NCBI GenBank assembly: GCA_036346405.1
Contig: CM070548.1
Coordinates: forward strand, 56,107,866 to 56,171,865
Direction: 5' to 3'
DNA length: 64,000 nucleotides
Source of the DNA: Phyllostachys edulis
Lineage: Eukaryota; Streptophyta; Magnoliopsida; Poales; Poaceae
This document shows, in pieces, positions 22,401-33,420 of this stretch. A program made the position numbers and the translations under genes. The notes below the pieces were generated by a model that saw only the letters and a program-made list of their open reading frames with translations, had not been told where the DNA came from and searched no databases. Within the stretch, counting starts at the first letter, position 1, and each line of letters starts with the position of its first letter.

Positions 22401-23062
22401 GCGCGGATTAACACGGAGATTTGGCATTAATGATGTCCAATTACGACAACAGCCAGCTCTGACACGCGTCCGACAAAACCCGAGAGCGTTCCACGGCTTG
22501 TCGCCGGCGAGATAGGCCACGGCGGCGCACACTGAGGGCACCGATGAGTCCACAATAGCCGTGCGCACATGAGGGTGCCACTCACACCGGCGGCGACAGC
22601 CCAAAACGGCGGCGAGTCGGAGGAGCACGGCGGTGACCAAAACAGCCGAAAGCAAAACTTGAAGTAAAGCTCCGCAACAACCATACATGCAGGTGCCCAG
22701 CTCTAAAGGACTACCAGGAGGTTACCTGGAGGTCGTGGAGGAGCTGAGGAGGTCAGGGGAGAGGAGAACCGGCGATGGTGAAGAAGATGTGCTCCACGGC
22801 CGAAAAGGGGAAGTCCTCCAATCAGGCCGCCTCTGCAAATGTCCCAACCAAAATAGGTTAGGGGTTTTGACCACAGAGGGGAGGTGCTCAAATTGAAGTA
22901 AAGAAATGGAGAGGAAAGCCACAGGGACCCTACGCCACCGAGGAGCTCCAAGCTCAACAATGGCGGTTGGGGGAGCTCACGGGTGATTTGAGCTCCTTAG
23001 AGCAGAGGAGAGCTTAAGGTGAAGTATGTAAAATAAGCCAAGGAGGACAAGGGGGGGGGGGG

Positions 23063-23072
23063 TCTTATAGCC
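23063..23072 (-). promoter_or_regulatory. TATA box of LTR E
   Basis: GGCTATAAGA on the minus strand, about 240 bp downstream of the minisatellite in transcription sense and beside a run of about twelve G on the plus strand. It has the same GGCTATA style as the TATA boxes of B and D. Confidence 0.55.
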
Positions 23073-23309
23073 CGAGGAGAAGAGACCATGAACTAAGGCT
23101 AAGCTCCATGGTGAGCTTAGCCCATGGCTTGGTCCATGGCTCCACCAGGACGTGGAGGTGATGGGGGAGCAGGCCTGGGCATGGCCTAGGGGGCGGAAAG
23201 CTGCCACGCATTAAATGCTTGCAGGCAAAGAGCTGTTGGGGACGTGACTGGTCACTGCCCTCCTCCTCTGCCATGGCGCACGCGCGCGCTCGAGGAAGGA
23301 GAAGAGAAG

Positions 23310-24780
23310 GGAGAGGTCGTGGCCCTCAGATCCGCAACGGTGCGATCTGGAAAGGCACGGGGGAGGTCTTGACCACCGGATCTGCATCGCACGGTGGCGC
23401 AAAGAAACGGGGAGGTCGTAGCCGTGGGATCTCCATAGCACGGTTGCGAAAGGAAAAGGGGGAGGTCGCGCGCGGTAAGGGGATAGGAGGTCCTGGCCGT
23501 TGGATTGCGATCCAAGGGCGTGGAACCGTTGGGGGAGGACTTAACTGATGCGCGCGACTTTGATAAGCGGTGGGAGGTCATGGCCTTTAGATTTTCATCC
23601 AGGGGCACACGATGATGAGGGGAGGTCGTGGCCATTGGATTTACATCCAAGGGCACACGATGATGAGGGGAGGTCGTGGCTGTTGCGCACAACACAAAGG
23701 GAGGTTGTGGCAGTTGGATGTTGATTCAACGGCACACCACGATGAGGGGAGGTCATGGGCATTGCGCATGACACAAGGAAGGTCGTGGTCATTGGATTTC
23801 AATCCAACGACTCTGAACAGTATGAGTCGTGGTGTTGGATGTTGATCAGCGGCGCTGCAATAATGGTAGGAGGTCGTGGCGGTTGCGCCGCGCGAAAAAA
23901 AAATTGAGGAGGTCGTGGTGTTGGATCTTGATCCAACGACTCTGAACCGAAATGGGAGGTAAATGGCGGTTGGATTTTCATCCAGCGGAGCATGACATAG
24001 AGGAGGTGCGGTTGGTGCGCCGCGATGCTAAGGGAGGTCGTGGCGGTGGATTACGATCAAGGGCACCTGACTTTGAAGGAGGTCATGGCAATTGGATTCA
24101 CATCCAAGGGCGCACAACGATGAAGGGAGGTCGTGGTTGCGGCGCACGACGCTGGGGAGTTCGTGACCATATGATTTTAATCCAAGGACACACAGCACGG
24201 AGGGGAGGTCGTGGCGGTTGGATCTCGATCCAACAGCGACGAGCTGAGGTGCGGGAGGTCTTGGCCCTTAGGCAAGACACAGAAAAGGGAAGGGAAGGTC
24301 GTGGCTATTAGATCTCGATCCAATGGTGACGAACTGAGATGGGGAGGTCGTGGTCGTTGATTTGGATCCAACGGAGCACGACCTCGCACGGGTGGGAGGT
24401 TTGGTGCGCATGACACCAAGGGAGGTCGTGGCCGTGGATGTTAATCCAACGGCGCACAATACAACGCTAGGGAGGGGCGGTGTGCTTGACAAGAGGGAGG
24501 TCGTGGCGGTTGGATGTGATCAGCGGCACACAACCTCGATGAGGTGGGAGGTCGATCGCCTGACGAGAGAGGAGGTCGTGGCCGTTGATCTGGAATCAGC
24601 GAGCACGACCTCGCGCGGGGGAGGACTGGGCCGCGTTAGGCTATGGCGGAGGTCGTGGTGGTTGGATTTTGATCCAGCAGCTCACGACCTCACGCGAAGA
24701 GAGACCACACGGTGAGTGAGGGCACGGTTGGGTCTGGCGGAGGTCGTGGCCATTGATCTTGATCCAGCAGCACGACCTCG
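23310..24780. repeat. Palindromic minisatellite in LTR E (about 25 units)
   Basis: A unit of 30-90 bp built on GGAGGTCGTGGC plus a near-perfect palindrome such as GTTGGATCTCGATCCAAC (24217-24234) or GTTGGATCTTGATCCAAC (23920-23937), usually followed by a GCACGAC-type segment. Units vary in length and centre bases but keep the complementary arms. All long open frames here are by-products of the repeat. Confidence 0.9.
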
Positions 24781-25339
24781 CCGGGAGGAGGAGCACCTGG
24801 TGAGCGAGTGTGGGTTGGGTTCGACTGCTTTGGAGGCGGCTCGGACCCAAGGAACAGTGCTAGCTTTGAATTCAAATTTGAAGGCTGAGGTTGGAGGAAT
24901 TTTTAGAGATAGCAGACTAACTCCAAACATTCCGAAATTTTAACTGGAGCTTCCTCACTCCAGGATTTACCTTACATAAAATTTCCAGAGGTTTTTGTGC
25001 ACTGCATTTTTCTTAGGAAATTCATCAAAGCTGTTCTAGGGTTTGATTTACCTCCAAAAATTATCAAACAAGTTTTAAAACTTATGACATTTTTCAGAGG
25101 GGTCACACATCATCTCTAGAACTTAGGAAAAATATTTTCAAAGGTTGGCACAAGATTTGTGACAAAGTGGAATAAGGGTTTGACTTTGGTCAACAGGAGG
25201 TTTAGGTTTTTGAACCCCACAACTCTTGACAAGAATTATGGCAATGTTCAAGAGTTCCAAGATGTGAGAAAAAGTTTTAATTTCTACACATTTTCTTACA
25301 TTTGAAACACACAACTGTTTATACATTTGGGATGTTACA

Positions 25340-26314
25340 TTAGCCATTTTGTGGAGCGGTCGACCGGCGTCTATTAGGCGATCGGCCGGTCTTGTGTCTC
25401 GACCGGCCATTAGTTGGCGGTCGACGACAAACGATGAACTCAACGGCTAGTTTTATAGACGTTGGAGCTAAGGGTGGTCAGACCGGCCATTATATGGCGG
25501 TCATACCGATTTCGTCCAGATTCTCTGGAATCTTTCCCCAATGGCTAGTTTTTGTGTGTGGGCTATATATAGCCACCTTGGCCGGTTGGAAGAGGTTGCT
25601 GGTGCCCCTAGACATTCTATTGAGCAAAGAGCAAGCCTCTCATTCTCTTTTGTGCATGTGTTGCACTTAGTGAGGTTAGAGAGAAAACCCTAAGTGCATG
25701 TGTTGCCTTAGTTAGTAGATTTCGTATCCATTTGAGCTTAGACACTTGATTGGTTCAAGTGAGCGTTAGAGACTTGTTACTATTGGTGTTTGCCGACACC
25801 TAGACGGTGTGGTGGCGTCGTTGCGCCGGTGAGCTTCTTAAAGAAGGTTGTGAGAAGACCCGGGCGGTTTGTGAGTGGTGTGGTGCTCGCCATCTCTGGA
25901 GTGGAGGAAAGAGCAACCCTAGTGGAGCGAGGTGTTAGTTCGGTTTGGAACCGGTCCAAGTGGTTGGACTTACCTCGGAGGCGGGTGCTCAATTCGTGGA
26001 GCCGGTCCAATTAGTTTGGGCTTGCCTCAATGTGGATTAGGGGAGACCGGCAAGTCTCCGATCACCATGGGAAAACATCGTCGTGTCATTTGTGGTTTGA
26101 TTACTTGTATTTAAATTGCTTAATTGTATGTGTATGATTGCTATCATTTATATAGTCTCATATTGTTGGTGCACTTAGTTGAACCTAGTTGATTTAGGCT
26201 TTAATTGTGCAAAACCGTATTTGTATTAGCTTCCGCATTAGAAATCGGTTTTAGCCAAAGGAGTTTTTAAAACGCCTATTCACCCCCCCTCTAGTCGGCC
26301 TCCTCGATCTTACA
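25340..26314 (+). repeat. 5' LTR of element B, second segment (end of U3, R, U5)
   Basis: Resumes with TTAGCCATTTTGTGG and ends CTCGATCTTACA at 26314. Matches 33957-34515 plus 35251-35666 of the 3' LTR. Contains the promoter and several degenerate CGGTCGACCG-type palindromes at 25357-25520. Confidence 0.9.
25561..25574 (+). promoter_or_regulatory. TATA box of the element B LTR (5' copy)
   Basis: GGCTATATATAGCC, a perfect 14-bp palindrome around a canonical TATA box, also present at 34160-34173 in the 3' LTR. Transcription should start about 30 bp downstream, which defines everything upstream as U3. Confidence 0.7.
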
Positions 26315-26316
26315 AG

Positions 26317-26328
26317 TGGTATCAGAGC
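26317..26328 (+). other. Primer-binding site of element B
   Basis: TGGTATCAGAGC, a perfect match to the plant initiator tRNA-Met 3' end type, two bases after the LTR end. Confidence 0.95.
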
Positions 26329-26371
26329 TTGGTCTCTCATTTATTAGGCTTAACCGTCTAGAGAGTAAGGG

Positions 26372-27898
26372 ATGGCGACTAGAGATTTAGTGCACCTTGG
26401 TGAAGCACCTCTATTTGATGGCACAAATTATGCTAATTGGAAAATTCGCATGTCATGTTATTTTAAGGCCATGTGCCTAAATATATGGCGGATTGTAGAT
26501 GTTGGCTTTTCTCCTCCATTGGATCAATTTGCTCCAACAAATGAGGAAGAGAAATGCTTACATCTCGACGCTCAAGCAATAAACGTCTTATTTAGTGCTT
26601 TGAGTGTAGATGTGTTTGATGCCATATGCGATCTCAAGAACGTTCATGAGGTGTGGACCCATCTTCAAGAATATTATGAAAGGTCCACTTCCACTAGTGA
26701 TGATTGCATAGAAGAATGGACGTCGGGAGAAGAATGCTCAACCTCTAGCTCCAATGATGATGAATCCTTAACTCCATCAACATCGCCTCATTGCTTTATG
26801 GCAAAAGGTAAAAAGAAGGTATATAACTATGATGATAATGATGGGCCTTCATATGATGAGTTGATTGATATGCTAGAAGAGCAAAATGTTTTTATGGGAA
26901 AGGAGGTTTCAAAATTCAAAGTTTTGAAGAAAGAATTTAACTTGCTTCAAAATAATTATGATGTTTTAAAGAATGAATATGAAACCCTCCTTAAAAGTTA
27001 CACTAGCTCTAAAGTGGATATAGGGATTACATGTGATCTATTAGATGATTTGCCTTGTATTGCTCCTATCTCATGCAATTCATCTAAAGTTAATATATCC
27101 ACATCTTGTGATGATTTAATTGATATGCCTTGTTGCTCAAATATAGATGCTTCTATTTCTTCTATGTTTTGTGATACTAACCTTGTAGAAGAAAATAATA
27201 AGCTCAAGGCCCAAGTCAAGAAATTGACAATTGACTTGGAAAGAAACTATAAAGGGAAGGCCACTCTCGATGAAATATTGAGTAAGCAAATATGCTTGCA
27301 CGATAAGAGTGGTATTGGCTTTACTCCCAAGAAGAAGAAGGAGAATAGCAATATGAGGCACAATGTAAGATACACGAAGAATATTAAGTGCCTTAATTGT
27401 CATGAGAAGGGTCACATTTCCTCTATGTGCCCTAATAAGAAAAATGACAAGGGAGGACTTGGTTTCATCACCAAGAAGAAGGTGAAGAGCAACCCAAAGC
27501 AAAGAGGAAAACAATTCAACAATATCAAGTGCTTTAGATGCAAGAAGAATGGTCACATTGCCTCGGTGTGCCCAAATCAAAAGGAAGTCAAGCTAAGACA
27601 TCCAATGAAGAGGCAAGCCGGCATTGAGCAAGATAAGAAGACATCAAAGGGAAGCAAAAGCCCTACTTGCTACAATTGCCGGGAGAAAGGACATTTTAGT
27701 AAGGAATGTCCCAAAGGTATCACTCCTAAGCCAATTATTTATAATAATCATTATTTGCTTAGAAAGGATAAATATGACAATGTGTTTGCTAGGAATGTTA
27801 GTTTACATAAAACTAATGCTAGGGCCATTTGGGTGCCCAAATCTATTGTGACTAACATTCAAGGACCCAACCGAGTGTGGGTACCAAAAGATGTTTAA
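26372..27898 (+). CDS. Intact SIRE-like gag polyprotein of element B
   Basis: Capsid and nucleocapsid protein of 508 residues that packages element RNA in cytoplasmic particles. The start at 26372 (MATRDLVHLGEAPLFDG) is 43 bp after the primer site. An N-terminal gag block is at about residues 10-105 (FDGTNYANWKIRMSCYF, then VWTHLQEYYE). An acidic serine-rich linker follows at about 110-140, and a coiled-coil-like part at about 170-310. Three CCHC zinc knuckles follow: CLNCHEKGHISSMC, CFRCKKNGHIASVC and CYNCREKGHFSKEC. The C-terminus (AIWVPKSIV...RVWVPKDV) is the sequence that in SIRE/Maximus elements leads into protease, but here the frame stops with TAA. It is the only long undamaged retroelement ORF in the window, so B is young or under recent selection. 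Confidence 0.95.
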   Translation: MATRDLVHLGEAPLFDGTNYANWKIRMSCYFKAMCLNIWRIVDVGFSPPLDQFAPTNEEEKCLHLDAQAINVLFSALSVDVFDAICDLKNVHEVWTHLQEYYERSTSTSDDCIEEWTSGEECSTSSSNDDESLTPSTSPHCFMAKGKKKVYNYDDNDGPSYDELIDMLEEQNVFMGKEVSKFKVLKKEFNLLQNNYDVLKNEYETLLKSYTSSKVDIGITCDLLDDLPCIAPISCNSSKVNISTSCDDLIDMPCCSNIDASISSMFCDTNLVEENNKLKAQVKKLTIDLERNYKGKATLDEILSKQICLHDKSGIGFTPKKKKENSNMRHNVRYTKNIKCLNCHEKGHISSMCPNKKNDKGGLGFITKKKVKSNPKQRGKQFNNIKCFRCKKNGHIASVCPNQKEVKLRHPMKRQAGIEQDKKTSKGSKSPTCYNCREKGHFSKECPKGITPKPIIYNNHYLLRKDKYDNVFARNVSLHKTNARAIWVPKSIVTNIQGPNRVWVPKDV

Positions 27899-29682
27899 AT
27901 GTTAAATAGGTACTTGGAGAAGCATTGGAGGTTTGGCTCACTCATAAAGAGGTGGATTACATCATATGCAAAATATGGAGCCAAGCTTGAGGAAGATCAA
28001 TTCATATCATAAACCAATACTATCTCGGTAACAAGTATTTACATTGAAGCATCTAACCCTTATGCCTTGTGTAGATTGCATTCATGTAAAATCATAAAAG
28101 GGTTGTTCTTGCTCTTGTGCTAAAACTTGTTTATTGAAATCTTGAGCAAGATAGAAGTGGCACATTAAGGGGGAGTGCTAAATCATAACCATGTATATCA
28201 CATCTCTAAATGTGCCCAAAGAAATTAAGTGCTAGTAATGTTTTTAAAAAATTGAGCCTTTTAGCCAAAAGTCAAAAATTTCATAACTATTAGTAATCCT
28301 TTGAAAAATTAGTTGCAAAATGTATACAAATGTTTTTCAAAGGTTTTCCAAAGGTTTTGGCTCAAGAAAAACCTATTTTAAATGGAAATGAGTTTCTACC
28401 CAAAATTCTAGATCATAGTATCTTGTTTTTGACCTAAACTAGATTTTCATGTAAAATTTATTCTAAAAAGAATTTGAAAATGATCTCAAAAGGAAAAACC
28501 TAGAGTTGGTCATTCTAAACTTTTTTGGTATTCAAAAGATTTCCAAAATGCCAACCTAGCAAAAGTTATTTGATTTTAAAATTCATCCAAAATCCAAGTT
28601 TAACCTAAAAGGTCACTTTCTAGCGCTTAAGTGAGTTTTGCCATTTGAGCCAATATTATTCACATGAATAGGTTCATAATGGTATTAATGACTCATACAT
28701 ACAATGGGTTGCTTGAAATACCCTTAATTGCTCAATTTGGATCTTTTGGAGAAAGTTCTTGAAAATGAGATTTCATTTGCGAAAATAAAAGATTAATTCA
28801 TAAAAATTATTTAATATTTGGATTTTAAAGGGCTATATTAGTTGGAAATGCTCCAAAGATGTTTGTTTGATTGATTGTGTGAAAATTTGGAGCAATGTAC
28901 AACAATTCAATATTTTCCCAAAAATCTTGTGCTGGAATCTGTTGGTAGTTTCAGACTCAAGCGGTCTGACCGGCCATATTGGCGGTCTGACCACCAGCCT
29001 TTCGGTCTGACCGCCGTACCAGCGGTCTGACCGATTTTGCGTGGAGTCTCTTTAACTCCACCCGAAGGGGTATTTCCCTCATTTCCTTTTTCCAGCCCGA
29101 ACCTCTCTCTTTCTCTCATCCTCTCGGCCGTCTCATCATCTCCGACCCGGATCTCCCTCTCCGGCCATCTTCTTGAGACCAAGGTGATCTTTGTGTTCCC
29201 CTTCACCTCCTCTTTTCATCCCTCCAAATGGTTTGCATTTTGATTGTCTCATTCTATCAAATCTTGAAACCCTAGGTGAGGGAATATTTGTCAAAATCCG
29301 ACAAGTTTGATCCCTAATTGCCTCAAGGCTTCATCACCTCGGTTTCTCCATCTCATCATTTTGGTAATCCCTAACTCTTTACTTGCAAATCAATCCACAT
29401 TGTAAATTTTCCCAATTTCTAGGGTTTAACTTGCATGTGCCCTAAATCTGTCAAAAATGGTGAAAATCTTTGTCATGCAGGTGGATTTGACATTGCCCTA
29501 CATTGCAAGTTTTTGGGTTTTCTCCTAAAATCATATTGCTTCTATGTCAGTGGCGGTCTGATCGCCCATCCTGGCGGTCTGACCGCACGTGACAGAGAAA
29601 TGAGGGATGGCAAAGTTGAATGTTTTGTTGATTCATTCCACGATATTTCCTTTGACAATCTTTGCAATTCTTTTCAGCGACC
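27899..29682 (+). other. Untranslated spacer of element B where pol is expected
   Basis: AT-rich at first, with no pol-like reading frame on either strand. 28962-29033 and 29554-29585 hold copies of the palindrome CGGTCTGACCG. The end (29660-29678) is a pyrimidine-rich stretch finishing CTTTTCAG just before ORF2, like a 3' splice site. Confidence 0.8.
28962..29033. repeat. CGGTCTGACCG palindromes, internal cluster 1
   Basis: Exact copies at 28962, 29003 and 29023, and one with a final A at 28983. Further copies lie at 29554 (one mismatch), 29575, 31688, 31709 and 31730 (centre C), and in the LTR at 33865 and 34097. Confidence 0.9.
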
Positions 29683-31089
29683 ATGCCGCGCAAAATAACC
29701 GCTGGTCGACCGTCCCAACCTCCTCCGTCTGTTGAAGATGCTCCAGAAGAAGAAGTTGATGAACAAATGCAAGATGCTGAAGAGGAAAGAATAGCGAGCG
29801 ACAGCGATAACAGTGGCAGCGATGAGAACTTTCAAGGGTCAGATGATGATAATGAGAATGAGGATGAGGAGGTTGCTCCAGATCCAACTCCTTTCATCGG
29901 ATTAGATGTGTCCAAGGGCAAAAGTGAAAGGTATACTGCTTTACGACACATTAACCAGTTCAGATTCCCAAGAGATGCTACAATGGGGATGTTTCACACT
30001 ATGTTTCAGCAAAATATCTATCATATCATTTATGCTCAAAAGAAATTTGCTAATCATAGATTTGTGAAATGGAACTACCTTGGTCAGAATCAAGCCTATA
30101 ATGGATTATTTCGATTATTTAGAAGTGTGGGCTTGGATTCCTTGATTACCATGCAGAGCAATTTTCATGCCAAGGTTATTAAGCAATTCTATGCTACTGT
30201 CTTTGTGTCCCCTGACCATGACCATCTTATTTGGATGACGGGACAAGAAAGGTTTGAAGCTTCTAAGAATGATTTTATGTAAGCTTTAAATTTGAGGAAT
30301 TCAGATGGCATAAATATTCATGTTCAAGAATGTTTAGCTCTCACTGAAGTAGATGAATACTATGATCAGAATCATCCTTATACTGTTGGAAAGGTAACTA
30401 GACTGCTCCCTCTTCCCAGTATTGTTAACAGGATCATGAGAGCTACTTTCTTCCCCAGGAGTGGGAACAATGATGAGATTCATGGGAGAGCTTGGAATGT
30501 AGTTAAGTGTATTATGGAAGGCACTAAATTTGATGTCATGGATCTGATTATCAGGGAGATTGCTACTTCCAAGGGAGATAAGAACAAGACTATCTATTTT
30601 GCTCCTTACATCATGAAGCTTATTAAGAGAATGACTACCTTTGATCTCCCTCTTGATATGGAGCATAAGGAGTATAGACCGAGAGATCCTCCACCTCCGC
30701 CACCTCAGACGACTCCTCCACCTCAGGTGTCCCCTCCAGCTCCTCTTCAATCTCAGGGACAGGGATCGTCGTCCCAGAGTCATCCAGTGCAGGCTCCTCA
30801 GGATCAGGATGCAGTTCTGGCAACTCTTGCTTGCCTTCCGACTAGTGTAGACACTTTGCATGCAGAGTCCATTCAGAGACATGCAGAGAACATTCAGAGG
30901 CATGCAGAGACTAGAGCCTTGATTGAGGATCTGAATGTGAGGGTGACTCACATGGATGAGAGACTCACTGAGTATCAGCAGCAGCATTTGCCAGTTGCCT
31001 ATCAGAGGTTCGGTTGTGGTCAGCACCCTCCATCCTTCACTCAGTGGGGAGATCATCCATCATCGACGTCAGAGGCTCCTCCCTCCTAG
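29683..31089 (+). pseudogene. Element B ORF2: plant-transposon-type (env-position) protein with one in-frame stop
   Basis: 469 codons in one frame from ATG 29683 to TAG 31087, interrupted only by TAA at 30280-30282. The N-terminus is acidic (DAPEEEVDEQMQDAEEE, then DNENEDEEV). The core block (ALRHINQFRFPRDA, MFHTMFQQNIYHIIYAQKK, LFRSVGLDSLITMQ, QFYATVFV, WMTGQERFEASK, then LPLPSIVNRIM) resembles the domain often annotated as putative plant transposon protein in grass retroelements. A proline-rich linker follows (about residue 330) and then a coiled coil with HAESIQRHAENIQRHAETR. No signal peptide or membrane segment is seen, so it is not a classical envelope protein. Function unknown. The single stop may be a mutation, a sequencing error or a readthrough site. 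Confidence 0.8.
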
Positions 31090-32149
31090 ATGCTTAGTCT
31101 TCATATTTAGGTCGATAGACCTTGTTTTGTATGGATAAGCTTATGTATTGCTCTTGTAATATCTTATGTAAGCTTATAAACCTTGGATGTTTTATTGCTT
31201 TAAGTCTCTTTTGGATGATGAAATGTTTAATGCCTTATGCTATGTGTTATGCAATCCTTTGTTTGTCGTCCAAGACTTGTGCATGTTGAATGGTTGAATG
31301 ATTATGTTATGGATTATGCTTCAGTAAATATCCTTGTCCATAATGTGTTTGTAAGTGTATCCTGTTGATGTTGCATGATATTCATATCTTGATTATCTAT
31401 TGTCATGCTCCTTGGATCAATTGTTTAGAGGAAACTTCGCCAAAATTTCCTAAAAATCCTCTTATATGCAATGGGTGTCGTCTCTTATCCTTGTGCATAT
31501 ATTTAGAGGGAGTTTCTTCTCAATGGTTCTTATTTGGATGTGTTTCAAATCAATTCTCTCCTCTTCTAAATTCCTAGTTGGCCTGTATTCAAAATGCTAT
31601 ACTCTCTTAGGCCATCAAAGAAGAGTTTGTGCCATTAGCTCTTGATCAAAAAATGATTTCCAATCAGGACTGCTCTTTGGTCACCAGCGGTCTGACCGGC
31701 CGATCCGACGGTCTGACCGGCCCTTCTGGCGGTCCGACCGGCCAGGGCAGTAGTCTGACCGCCCGTGACAAAGCAATGGCACAAAGAAAATGGTAATTTT
31801 GTCCAAAATAAAATGGGTTCTTTTGCCAAGCTCTTTCTTCTACTATATCTTCATTTTGGCTTGAATTTGTTTTGGCTTTTTGGTGCTTAATGCCAAAGGG
31901 GGAGAATGTTTATATGATCAATATATTTGGATTCTCTCTTGTGCTTTCACCTTTAAGGCATATATTGCCAAAGGGAGAGATTTGGACTCTTTCAAGTTAC
32001 ATTGTTATCTCCTTTTCATGCATAATACCTAAAGAAGATAATTCAAATTGCTTAGTATCATGCATGATTGTAGTTCAATAGTTTAAATTCCTATCTTATG
32101 TTGATTATTATCCTAATATTGTTATTAATAAAGTATTTGTCATCAATCA
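31090..32149 (+). other. 3' untranslated region of element B
   Basis: No ORF. Contains the CGGTCTGACCG cluster at 31688-31761 and the phrase CCAAAGGGGGAGAATG (about 31891) typical of SIRE-like 3' regions, repeated in degraded form at about 31970. Confidence 0.75.
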
Positions 32150-32164
32150 CCAAAAGGGGGAGAT
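32150..32164 (+). other. Polypurine tract of element B
   Basis: CCAAAAGGGGGAGAT immediately before the 3' LTR start TGAAGAATC. Confidence 0.9.
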
Positions 32165-32680
32165 TGAAGAATCTAGCCCGCCATTATATGTTAATGGAGT
32201 GTTTTGGTGATTAATGACAAATGCATTTGTGAGACTAACATGTTTACTGCCATACTTATTGTTTAGTCTCAATTGGATATAAAGGTGATAATCATGAAGG
32301 CATGTATGTGATTAATGACAAATCAAATTCATTGGATAAACAAAAGGAAAATCCAAACAGGTATGCATTTATAATGACAAATCTATTTGTGAGACTAACT
32401 CTCTTATTGTTATATCTCATGATTAGTCTCGTTTGGATATAAAGAACAAAAGAGGTATGCATTCTACTTTGTATTCTTATACCCTGTTGTATTCCTTGGA
32501 TCCAAAATATAGGTTGAACTTCACCGAAAGAATTAACCTAAATATGTGCATATGTTCTTACCACATATTCATGTATGCACACATATAGGGGGAGTTCATT
32601 CTATATTTTGATGTTTCGTTAGTATTGATCCATATTTCTGTTTCCACATATTTGGGATCTTTACTTTGAAACATATCCTG

Positions 32681-32907
32681 TGAATATATTTAACTTGCAT
32701 AGTTAATATATTCATATGAGTATATAAGACTTGTGTAGTCTAAGTATACTTATATGTGAGTATAACATAACTTGTGTAGTTCATGTGCACTCACATATCC
32801 TTGAATATATTTAACTTGTGTAGTTAATATATTCATGTGTGTATATGAGACTTGTGTGCTCAAATATCCTTTGAGAATATATAACTTGTGTAGTGGTTAT
32901 ATACTCA
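32681..32907 (+). repeat. Hairpin array with TTGTGTA loop (3' LTR copy)
   Basis: Same six units as at 18357-18593. The sixth arm has one mismatch (TGAGAATATATAAC). Confidence 0.8.
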
Positions 32908-33420
32908 TACCATTCTATATTCAATTACTTGCAATTGAAGTGATTATCATCAATTACCAAAGAGGGAAAGATTGTGGTATCTTGTCCCACCATTATAAGT
33001 TAATGGTATGGCGTTGTAATTAATGATAATCATATTATAGAACTAACACTTTCCATGAGTTGGATGAATAGGTTGAGTTCAATAGTTGGAGACTTCAGAA
33101 GATCATCATGTGTTGATGATATTGAAGTCAAGAGCTTGGAGTAAAGGATGCATCATGAGTTGATGCATATCAAATCATGACCTAGACTTGAAGCAAAGAT
33201 GTGCGTCGTCAAGCTTCAAGTGGTTGCGCAAGGCAAAGGTATGACTAGCTAGGGTTAAGGATTTGTTCCTAGTCTTTTACCGGTTTTGGTGTTTGGTTGA
33301 AAGACCGGATTGCTAGTATAGGTTGCCGTACTATTAAGAGGGGTGTTTTACTAGTAGCTTGAGTTAGTCATGTGTTGATAGCTCATTGTGTTTGCTCTAG
33401 CTCATCTTAACATGTTGCCA

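Larger units (their letters stand above)
19621..25339 (-). mobile_element. Element E: long gypsy solo LTR (5.7 kb) inserted in the B 5' LTR
   Basis: On the minus strand it starts TGTAACATCCCAAATG (25339) and ends CGGGTCCTCACA (19621). The empty site is visible in the B 3' LTR at about 33958 (CCTTAGCC). The duplication is TTAG, four bases; a fifth base may have been lost. No primer site, polypurine tract or coding domain is found inside, so it is a solo LTR enlarged by an internal minisatellite. Its U5 side resembles the LTR fragment at 7994-8594 and it shares the CTATTCGAATAG box (20419-20430) with the element A LTRs. Confidence 0.75.

Noticed and set aside
23310..24780. Possible CRISPR-like array (regular repeats with variable spacers)
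   Set aside because: Spacing is irregular, units are degenerate, the setting is a plant LTR and no cas genes are present. It is a minisatellite.
22051..24943. Many overlapping Arg/Gly-rich or Pro/Ser-rich frames on both strands
   Set aside because: By-products of the GC-rich palindromic minisatellite in LTR E. Open in several frames at once and repeat-driven.
27137..27580. 147-codon minus-strand frame
   Set aside because: Antisense shadow of the intact gag ORF, zinc knuckle region.
30334..31056. 240-codon minus-strand frame
   Set aside because: Antisense shadow of ORF2 of element B. The sense frame has coherent domains and this one does not.
29683..31089. ORF2 as a true envelope protein
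   Set aside because: No signal peptide, transmembrane segment or furin-like site. The core resembles the plant-transposon-protein type, so only its position is env-like.
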